64,000 nucleotides of DNA. It comes from Chitinophagaceae bacterium (lineage in GTDB: Bacteria > Bacteroidota > Bacteroidia > Chitinophagales > Chitinophagaceae). The notes beneath the pieces are model-generated. The model was given only the letters and a program-made list of their open reading frames with translations. It ran no database searches and was not told where the DNA came from. Within the stretch, counting starts at the first letter, position 1, and each line of letters starts with the position of its first letter. The DNA is taken from assembly GCA_022841365.1 (NCBI GenBank), contig JALHRP010000009.1, positions 35,598 to 99,597 of the forward strand, read 5' to 3'. Below are positions 18,901 to 27,400 of the stretch, piece by piece. The position numbers were made by a program, and so were the translations under genes.

Positions 18901-20055
18901 ATGCTGCAAAAAAACTTTCTTTCAAAAATAGTTCGGTTGCTTTCTGCAACTTTTTTGCTGTGCAGTTTCAGTTCTGCACAGCACCTTGTACGATTTGAAA
19001 TTGATCAGTATCCTGCAGGGCATTCAAATGACAGTTTCTTTTTTGCCGGAAATATTAATGGCTGGAATCCTGGTGTATCCAGTTATGCTTTTATCAGAAA
19101 TAAAGACGGAAAACTCGTTGCAGAACTAAAGGGAGTTGCGCCCGGCCTGCTTGAATTTAAAGTAACCCGTGGTTCATGGAAAACTGTTGAAGCTTCAAAA
19201 AACGGGGCATCTGTTTCGAACCGTATAGCCCGTATCAGTTCCGATACGATCATAAAAATTAATATCGCTGCCTGGGCTGATGATTTCCCCGGCAGGCCTC
19301 CGGTATCTACCAGAAGTAAAAATGTATTTGTAATTGATACATCTTTTTTTATTCCACAACTGAACAGAAAAAGACGCATATGGGTTTATCTGCCGGAAGA
19401 TTATGTGTTTACAAACAAACGGTATGCTGTAACGTACATGCACGACGGACAAAATTTGTTTGATGCAGTTACATCTTCTTTTGGTGAATGGGGTGTTGAT
19501 GAAATGATGGATTCAGTTAAACCTAGAAAACAAAACATCATTGTAGGTATTGATCATGGGGGAAATCAACGGTTAACCGAATACAACCCGTATAACTCAA
19601 AGTTTGGTAATGGAGAAGGTGACGGTTATGTTGATTTTTTGGTGCAAACATTAAAGCCATATATTGATCGTACGTACCGTACAAAAACGGGAAAAGAATC
19701 TACAGCAATTGCAGGCAGTTCCATGGGCGGCTTAATTTCCTTGTATGCCGTGTTGAAATATCCTGATGTATTTGGTGCAGCAGGAATTTTTTCTCCTGCT
19801 TTCTGGATAGCACCGGAATTAAAAAATAAAATTGACAGTGTAAAGCAGATAACTGCTGCATTGTATTTTGTTTGCGGAGAATTGGAAAGCGATAGTATGG
19901 TGCCGGATATGAAAGCCGTATACAACAGCATAAAACTAAAAGGAAATAAACGCATGTTTTACAGGCAGGTTCCTTTAGGTAAACATCAGGAAATCTTTTG
20001 GCGTAATGAATTGCCTGGTTTTTATCAATGGTTGCTCATTCATCAAACCAAATAA
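18901..20055 (+). CDS. Exported alpha/beta-hydrolase, putative esterase (esterase D/Fes-like)
   Basis: A 384-residue secreted or periplasmic hydrolase with a signal peptide ending in SFSSAQ. An N-terminal beta-sandwich related to CBM48/E-set folds (about residues 28-125, GNINGWNPGVSSYAF) is joined to an esterase domain of the PF00756 type. The nucleophile elbow is AGSSMGG with Ser274, and a likely catalytic His is in PLGKHQEIFW near the C terminus. The substrate is unknown; relatives include ferulate esterases, enterobactin esterases and siderophore hydrolases. It follows dapA by 10 bp, and its last 13 bp overlap the end of convergent rnz with no terminator between. Confidence 0.85.
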   Translation: MLQKNFLSKIVRLLSATFLLCSFSSAQHLVRFEIDQYPAGHSNDSFFFAGNINGWNPGVSSYAFIRNKDGKLVAELKGVAPGLLEFKVTRGSWKTVEASKNGASVSNRIARISSDTIIKINIAAWADDFPGRPPVSTRSKNVFVIDTSFFIPQLNRKRRIWVYLPEDYVFTNKRYAVTYMHDGQNLFDAVTSSFGEWGVDEMMDSVKPRKQNIIVGIDHGGNQRLTEYNPYNSKFGNGEGDGYVDFLVQTLKPYIDRTYRTKTGKESTAIAGSSMGGLISLYAVLKYPDVFGAAGIFSPAFWIAPELKNKIDSVKQITAALYFVCGELESDSMVPDMKAVYNSIKLKGNKRMFYRQVPLGKHQEIFWRNELPGFYQWLLIHQTK

Positions 20056-20945
20056 GTTGTTCCTTCTCTTGCAAGTTCAGTATTGCTGAAGATTTCTCTT
20101 GCCTCCAGTTCAAACGACTCAAGATGTTCAAATTTAGCTGAGAAATGACCGATTAATAATTTTTGAACATTTGCTTTCAGTGCAATTGCAGCAGCCTGTT
20201 TAGTGGTAGAATGAAATCGTTCCGCTGCCTTCTCTGCAAACACAGCCGGGTAAGTACTTTCATGATAAATCAAATCTATCTGCTCTACAATTTTAGCCAG
20301 TTGCTCATCATAAATTGTATCTGCACAAAATGCATAGCTTTTAGGTTTGCTGTTTTCTGAGGTCAGCAGTTCATTTTTTATGCTGGTCCCGTCTGCACTT
20401 ATATAATCTTCTCCGTTTTGCAGTCTGTTATAAAAAGTAACAGGTACTTCATATGTTCTTACCTGATCAATATTCAGTTTCCGGAGATTTCTTTTTTCAC
20501 GTATAATAAAACCCCAGCAGGGTATGCGGTGTTTGGTTTCAAAACATTCAACGGTATAATGCTTTGCATCCAGCAATAAACCTTGTTCTTTTATTGGATG
20601 AAATGTAAACTCATACGGAAGTTTAGTGTCGGCAAGCTTTAATTGCAGAGCAATCAACTCTTGAAGCGGAGCCGGTCCGTAAAGATGAAGCGGTTGAATA
20701 CGCCCAAGCAAAGCAAAACTGCTCAACAACCCGATCAGCCCAAAATAATGATCACCGTGGAGGTGTGAAATAAAAATATGATTAATCCGGCTGCGTTTAA
20801 TCCTGTAGTTTAATATTTGTATTTGAGTGCCTTCACCACAGTCGAACATCAGCAACTCATCCGCTGTGGTGATAATTTGAGAAGTAGGGTGCCGGCCAAA
20901 TGCAGGAATAGCAGAGTTATTTCCAAGTATTGTTACTGCCAGCAT
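20043..20945 (-). CDS. rnz: Ribonuclease Z
   Basis: A metallo-beta-lactamase-fold endonuclease that trims tRNA 3' trailers. The 300-residue protein shows the zinc motif HLHGDH at residues 61-66, the early GNNSAIPAFGRHPTSQ segment typical of RNase Z, FCADT with a metal aspartate, and IGHFSAKF with a late histidine. It follows the STAS gene by 72 bp on the same strand. The 3' end overlaps the convergent esterase gene by 13 bp. Confidence 0.95.
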   Translation of the reverse strand: MLAVTILGNNSAIPAFGRHPTSQIITTADELLMFDCGEGTQIQILNYRIKRSRINHIFISHLHGDHYFGLIGLLSSFALLGRIQPLHLYGPAPLQELIALQLKLADTKLPYEFTFHPIKEQGLLLDAKHYTVECFETKHRIPCWGFIIREKRNLRKLNIDQVRTYEVPVTFYNRLQNGEDYISADGTSIKNELLTSENSKPKSYAFCADTIYDEQLAKIVEQIDLIYHESTYPAVFAEKAAERFHSTTKQAAAIALKANVQKLLIGHFSAKFEHLESFELEAREIFSNTELAREGTTYLV

Positions 20946-21017
20946 GCCTGATGTTAAATTTTAAGGGTTCTGTATAAGTAAATGTAAATGACTTTTTGTT
21001 GAGAAATAACGGCTGCT

Positions 21018-21395
21018 TTACGTTTCATCGTCAAACAATTCTCTTTCAATTTCTTCCATTTGAACAATATCCCATGCTTCGCTTTCAGTAGGTGTATAAT
21101 TCAGAAGTTCGAGAAGTTCAAATTGTTCAAAACAGCTTTCTACCTGAGAGTTCATTTCACACACCACAAAAGAATTTTCCTGTTCATAAAATTGTTGTTG
21201 ACCGGCAAGAATACATTCTGCTGATGCTTTGTCAAGTTCAGTAACCTCCTTCAGATTTAAAACAATGTTTTTTACATCCTTTTTAAGACAGGAAAGCAAC
21301 AATTGACTGAGTTCTCCTGTCATATTTTCAGTAACCGAGCTTTCAAGTGGGGTAATTACATGAAATTTTTCCTTGGTATCAATTTTGACATTCAT
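21018..21395 (-). CDS. STAS-domain protein (anti-sigma-factor-antagonist-like)
   Basis: A 125-residue cytosolic protein with a STAS fold: VITPLESSVTENMTGEL, then IVLNLKEVTELDKASAECILAGQQ. In SpoIIAA-type antagonists the loop after the second strand carries a phosphorylatable serine (D-S/T-S-G); here the equivalent DKASAE keeps a serine at about residue 78, so switching is possible but not shown. An acidic C-terminal tail (about 100-125, EIERELFDDET) is unusual. No anti-sigma kinase or phosphatase is nearby. It is divergent from clpC and precedes rnz. Confidence 0.8.
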   Translation of the reverse strand: MNVKIDTKEKFHVITPLESSVTENMTGELSQLLLSCLKKDVKNIVLNLKEVTELDKASAECILAGQQQFYEQENSFVVCEMNSQVESCFEQFELLELLNYTPTESEAWDIVQMEEIERELFDDET

Positions 21396-21479
21396 AGTTT
21401 TATTAACAGATAGTGTGTAACTTATAGCTAATTGCAGTCAAATTTATTCGTTATAATTGTAAAAACCGAATATCCCATT

Positions 21480-24017
21480 ATGGATCATAATTTTTCAACA
21501 CAAGTAAAGGAAATCATTTCATTCAGCAGGGAAGAAGCATTACGTCTTGGAAATGATTTTATCGGAACTGAGCACCTCGTTTTAGGGATGATCAGGGAAG
21601 GAGAAAACACCGCCATTAAAGTTTTAAAAAACCTCAATGTTGATTTATACGAGCTGCGAAAGGAAATTGAACTTGCAGTAAAAGATAAAACAGGAAAAAA
21701 TATTGCAAACATTAATAGTCTCCCTTTAACTAAGCAGGCAGAAAAAGTAATTCGTGTTACAGTGCTGGAAGCAAAAGCCTTGAAAAGTCCGCAGGTTGAA
21801 ACAGAACATCTGATGTTGTCAATTCTTAAAAACAAAGAAAATATTGCAACACAAATTTTAAATCAGTTTGAAATTGATTACGATATTTTCAGAAACGAAT
21901 TAGGTATGGTAAAATCGAATGAACCAAGAGCTGAGTATGACGATCCGGGCGAAGAAGATTTTGATGATGAAAAATCAAAATACTCTCAACCACGCTCCAA
22001 GCAACCCGCCGGTGCAAAAAGTAAAACACCGGTACTGGATAATTTTGGACGGGATATTACCCGCCTTGCAGAGAGTGGTTCACTCGATCCTATTGTAGGT
22101 CGTGAAGATGAAATAGAACGTGTATCACAAATTCTTTCAAGAAGAAAAAAGAATAACCCTATTTTAATTGGTGAACCCGGAGTTGGTAAAACAGCTATAG
22201 TAGAAGGATTGGCATTACGGATTGTACAACGAAAAGTTTCACGTGTGTTGTATGATAAGCGTGTTGTTTCACTTGATCTTGCTGCATTGGTTGCAGGTAC
22301 AAAATACCGTGGACAGTTTGAGGAGCGTATGAAAGCCATCATGAATGAGCTGGAAAAAAACAGAGATGTGATTTTGTTTATTGATGAAATACATACTATT
22401 GTTGGTGCTGGTGGTGCAAGCGGATCGTTGGATGCATCAAATATTTTTAAGCCTGCACTTTCAAGAGGAGAGTTGCAATGTATCGGCGCATCAACTTTAG
22501 ATGAGTATCGCATGTACATCGAAAAAGATGGTGCACTGGACCGTCGCTTTCAAAAAGTAATTATTGATCCGCCAAGTATTGATGAAACCATCCAGATACT
22601 TCATAACATCAAACAGAAGTATGAAGAGTTTCATAATGTAGCATATGATGATGAGGCCATTAATGCATGTGTTAAGCTGAGTGACCGCTATATGACTGAC
22701 AGGTTATTACCTGATAAAGCAATTGATGTGCTTGATGAAGTTGGAGCAAGAGTTCACTTGAAAAATATTAATGTTCCCCAGGAAATTCTTGATCTGGAAA
22801 AAAAGATTGAAGACATTAAGCAGGAGAAAAATAAAGTTGTAAAAAGTCAGCGCTTTGAAGAAGCTGCATCACTCAGAGATACAGAAAAAAGATTGGGCGA
22901 AGAACTGGAAAAAGCAAAAGCGAAGTGGGAAGAAGAAAGTAAACATAAGCGTTACCCGATTAATGAAGAAGCAATTGCTGAAGTGGTGAGCATGATGACA
23001 GGTATTCCTGTAAAACGTATGGTGCAGGCTGAAACAGATAAACTTCGCCGTATGGCCGATGATTTGCAGGGCGCAGTAATCGGACAAGATGAAGCGATCA
23101 GCAAAGTTGTAAAAGCCATACAGCGTAACAGAGTTGGTTTGAAAGATCCAAAAAAACCAATTGGTACGTTTATTTTTCTTGGACCTACAGGTGTAGGTAA
23201 AACAGAGCTTGCCCGTTCGCTGGCCCGTTACATGTTTGACAGCGACGATGCACTGATCCGTATAGATATGAGTGAATATATGGAGAAATTTACTGTGAGC
23301 CGTTTAATTGGAGCGCCTCCGGGTTATGTAGGTTACGAAGAAGGAGGACAGCTTACCGAACGTGTTCGCAGAAAACCTTATTCAGTTGTGTTGCTTGATG
23401 AAATTGAAAAAGCTCACCCGGATATTTATAATATACTGTTGCAGGTATTGGATGATGGACAACTGACAGATGGCCTTGGACGTAAAGTTGACTTCAAGAA
23501 TACACTCATTATCATGACCTCCAATATTGGTGTACGTCAATTAAAAGATTTTGGAGAGGGTGTAGGTTTTGCTACAGCAACCAGAATACAGAATGCCGAG
23601 GAAAACAACAAAGCCGTAATTGAAAAAGCTTTAAAGAAAACGTTTTCACCTGAATTCCTAAACAGAATTGATGATGTAATGATCTTTAATTCACTCAGTA
23701 AAGAGCACATCTTCAGGATTATTGATATTTTGATGAAGGGTGTTAGCGGACGATTAAAGAACCTGGGTTTCAGTATGGAGTTAACAGAAGAAGCCAAAGA
23801 ATTTATTACTGAAAAAGGGTATGATATACAATTTGGAGCAAGACCTCTTCATCGGGCAATCCAGAAATATCTAGAGGATCCTTTAGCCGAAGAAATCCTC
23901 AACATGAACATAAAAGAGGGCGATGTAGTAATTGCCGACTTAGATAAAGAAAAACAGCTCATCAAATTTTCTTTTAAAGAAAAAACCAAGAAATCGGTTA
24001 AATCTTCTGACAGCTAA
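21480..24017 (+). CDS. clpC: ATP-dependent Clp protease ATP-binding subunit ClpC
   Basis: An AAA+ unfoldase that feeds substrates to ClpP. With the ATG at 21480 (MDHNFSTQVKEII) the protein has 845 residues; the ORF track starts 16 codons upstream at a TTG that adds a non-homologous tail. Order: double Clp-N repeat (1-140), AAA-1 with GEPGVGKTA near residue 232, a middle domain with a UVR-like SQRFEEAASLRDTEK helix near 460, AAA-2 with GPTGVGKTE near 569, and a D2 small domain. The UVR motif separates ClpC from ClpA and ClpB. No mcsA, mcsB or ctsR neighbour is present. A terminator follows at 24042. Confidence 0.95.
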   Translation: MDHNFSTQVKEIISFSREEALRLGNDFIGTEHLVLGMIREGENTAIKVLKNLNVDLYELRKEIELAVKDKTGKNIANINSLPLTKQAEKVIRVTVLEAKALKSPQVETEHLMLSILKNKENIATQILNQFEIDYDIFRNELGMVKSNEPRAEYDDPGEEDFDDEKSKYSQPRSKQPAGAKSKTPVLDNFGRDITRLAESGSLDPIVGREDEIERVSQILSRRKKNNPILIGEPGVGKTAIVEGLALRIVQRKVSRVLYDKRVVSLDLAALVAGTKYRGQFEERMKAIMNELEKNRDVILFIDEIHTIVGAGGASGSLDASNIFKPALSRGELQCIGASTLDEYRMYIEKDGALDRRFQKVIIDPPSIDETIQILHNIKQKYEEFHNVAYDDEAINACVKLSDRYMTDRLLPDKAIDVLDEVGARVHLKNINVPQEILDLEKKIEDIKQEKNKVVKSQRFEEAASLRDTEKRLGEELEKAKAKWEEESKHKRYPINEEAIAEVVSMMTGIPVKRMVQAETDKLRRMADDLQGAVIGQDEAISKVVKAIQRNRVGLKDPKKPIGTFIFLGPTGVGKTELARSLARYMFDSDDALIRIDMSEYMEKFTVSRLIGAPPGYVGYEEGGQLTERVRRKPYSVVLLDEIEKAHPDIYNILLQVLDDGQLTDGLGRKVDFKNTLIIMTSNIGVRQLKDFGEGVGFATATRIQNAEENNKAVIEKALKKTFSPEFLNRIDDVMIFNSLSKEHIFRIIDILMKGVSGRLKNLGFSMELTEEAKEFITEKGYDIQFGARPLHRAIQKYLEDPLAEEILNMNIKEGDVVIADLDKEKQLIKFSFKEKTKKSVKSSDS

Positions 24018-24041
24018 AGCTGTACATATTTCCTAAATTAT

Positions 24042-24082
24042 AATGGCTAAAGTGCGCACCGCACCTTAGCCATTTTTTTTTA
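24042..24082 (+). terminator. Intrinsic terminator of clpC
   Basis: ATGGCTAAAGTGC-GCACC-GCACCTTAGCCAT followed by TTTTTTTT; one wobble pair in a 13-bp stem. Confidence 0.85.
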
Positions 24083-24415
24083 AAAATAAGTGTTTACACT
24101 TGTTTTTAATAAAATATTGCCCTTATTTTACACCCACTTTATAGTCCTGCCCTATCCTTCGAATGATCAATGTTCCCTATGCTCCTCCTATTGACTTTGA
24201 TATAAATCAAGCAGACCGTTGTTTTTTAAAACCAGTTTGATCATTATTTTCTGCTGAAGGAGAGAATAATTTCACAACTATATCTTCATTTTCCTCTGAA
24301 AAAATCAGTCCATCTCCGGACAAAGAATCCATCCCTGCAATGATCATGGCCATAGGCTGTTCAGCTGCATTCTCCTTTGAACTATCGCTAATAATTCACA
24401 AGTAAACTGAACAAA
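24083..24415. other. Gene-free stretch before the SdrD-repeat gene
   Basis: About 330 bp without an ORF-track gene. It must hold the promoter of the SdrD-repeat gene, but I see no exact TTTG / TAnnTTTG pair. A 48-codon reading frame with protein-like composition lies on the minus strand at 24207-24353 (see findings). The leader motif shared by the T9SS cargo genes further right is not recognisable here. Confidence 0.5.
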
Positions 24416-27400
24416 ATGATCCATTTTTTACCCATCTCTTTTAAACCAAAAAGTTTAAAGAAAAAGTTCGGTCAATTGATTTTATTGACAATACTTTTTT
24501 TATTTACAGGTTCAATAGGGTATACACAATGTACCTGTACAGGCAACATTGTTGTTAACCCAAGTTTTGAAAATGGCACCACAGGTTGGAACTGGTCTGG
24601 TGGCACTTTCAGTGCCGGAAGTGGTGCAGTTATCTGTGGCATTAAATCAGGCGATTTTCAAGTAACCAATACCGCTGCAAACTGGGTTTCACAAACAATC
24701 GGTACCGATCTGGCGCCGGGAACAGTCATTAATGCCAGTGTGTATGCAGGTACACATAATAATACTTTCAATCATTATGTTTCAGTAGATTTTTTTGATG
24801 CAAACTGGAACTGGCTTTCTAATGTAGCAGTTGAAGTAAATAAAGTATTGGCCAATGCTCCGGCAGGTCCGCAATTGTATACGTTAACAGCAACTGTTCC
24901 TGCAGGCGCTAAATACACAAATGTTGGATTTACAGGAAACGGTGATTGGATTAAAACTGATCTATGGTGTGTTACTTTAACTACACCATCAGGAGGTGGG
25001 TCAATTGGAGATCGTGTTTGGCTGGATGCTGACGGAGACGGTATTCAGGATGCATCTGAAACTTCCGGTATTACAGGTGTTACTGTTCAATTAAAAAATG
25101 CAGGAGGTACTGTGATTGCCACTACAACTACAAATGCAAGTGGGAATTATTTATTTACTGGATTGGCTGCAGGAAATTATACAGTTGTTTTTCCAACATC
25201 AATTAGCGGGGCCGTAGTAACTCCCCAAAATGTTGGCTCAGATGATAATGTGGATAGTGATCCAAGTCAATCAACCGGTGCTTCGGCTACAATCTCATTG
25301 GGAGTAAATCAGAATATTACAAATGTAGATGCAGGTTATTGCCCAACTACGCTTGAGCTTGGAAACAGAGTTTGGTATGATGCAAATAACGACGGTGTAA
25401 ATGCAGGAGAAAATGGAATTCCGGGCATAACAGTTTACTTATATAAAGATGATAACAACGATAATACAGCTGATGGTGTTTCAATCGCCAGCACTGTAAC
25501 AGATGCAAATGGTTATTATTCCTTTACCAATCTTGGACCCGGTCATTATATTGTTGGAGTTATAACTCCTTCAGGGTATATGAGCAGTGCAGTGAACGGA
25601 GGCGATCCGGATAATAATATTAACCTTGATGATAATGGCCAGGTAATAGTTGGTAACGAAATAAGAGGGTTGGCTATTACACTTGTTGCAGGTACAGAAC
25701 CGTTAGTTGACGGTAATACAAATAGCAACAGCAATATTACTTACGATTTTGGATTGCTGCCCGATTGTTCATGCACAAACAGCGCAGGAAATGAGTTGCT
25801 GAATGCAAGTTTTGAAAACGGTACAACCGGCTGGAACTGGTCAGGTGGTACATTATCTACGGGTACAGGCTATATCGCATGTGGAGCCGCTAATGGGTTT
25901 AATAACTGGACAACAGGCACAGCAAAAGTATGGCAGGATGTAACTGTAGCAGCGGGTTCAGGTATTGTGTTTAAAGGATTTGCCGGTGTGCATACTCCGG
26001 GTTTAACATGCAGCCCTAAGCTTAGTTTAATTTTCCTGAATGCATCAAATGTAGTTATTGCACAAAATGATGTTGCCGTTACAAGAGATGTAGATGTTTA
26101 CTTTGGACAGTTGGAACAATATTCAATTAGTGCAACAGCACCGGCTGGTACAGTAAAAGTAAGAGTACAAAGTGCTATCAATTGTAACACGATGAAATTG
26201 GATGCATTCTGCTTAACTGTAACTCCTCCAACCAATAGTTCAATAGGAGACAGAGTATGGAATGATATAGACGGTGATGGAGTTCAGGATGCGAATGAGG
26301 TTGGTTTAGCAGGTGTAACGTTAACGTTGTTAAATGCTGCTGGTCAGCCAATTGCTACTACCACCACCGATGCTTTTGGTAATTATAAGTTCAGTGGATT
26401 ACCAGCTGGTAATTATTCTGTAAGAGTAACAGCGCCGGCCAATTACAGCTTGTCAGCTAAAACACAGGGCGGTGATACTAATTTAGACAGCGATTTTGAT
26501 CCCATCACTTATACAACTGCAACAATTACATTAGCAGCTAATCAAAGCCGCACAGACATTGATGCAGGTCTTAAGTTTACACAACCTGTAACAACAAGTA
26601 TTGGCGATCGTGTTTGGTTAGATTCAAATGCTGATGGTGTGCAGGATGCCGGTGAGCCAGGCGTATCAAATGTACTGGTAACGTTATACAACAGCGTAGG
26701 CGCAGTGGTAAGCAATACCTTTACAGACGTAAACGGTAACTACCTGTTTACCTCAGTAACTCCCGGTACATATAGTGTTGGTGTTAGTTTGCCAACTGCA
26801 TTTGTATTCTCTCCCAATAATGGATTAATAAGCGGAGCAACTAATAGTGATATCATTCCGGCTACAGGTCGTACAACATCTTTCACCGTAAATGCAGGCG
26901 ATAATATTACTTATGTAGATGCTGGTTTAAAACCACAGCAACCTGCAAATGGTAGCATTGGTGATTATGTATGGAACGATATTAATAAAAATGGAATTCA
27001 GGAAGCAGGTGAGCCGGGTATTGCTGGCGTAATTGTTCGACTTGTAAACGCTACTACCAATGCCATTATAGCCACAACAACCACTGATGTAACCGGTAAA
27101 TATATTTTTAATGATGTAACTGCAGGAGATTATAAAGTAGACTTTGTTACACCTGCCGGATATACAATCACAACCAAACTCAACGGTAATGTTACAGCTT
27201 CAGGTACTGATAGTGATGTTGATCCTGTTACTTTAAGAACAGCAACATTTACACTAGCAGCCGGTCAGCGTATAACAACTGTTGATGCAGGTTATTGGTT
27301 AACCACACCTCCGGGTACTGGTAAAATTGGAGATCGTGTATGGCTTGATGCGAATCAGAATGCTGTTCAGGATGCCGGCGAAACCAATGTACAAGGTGTT

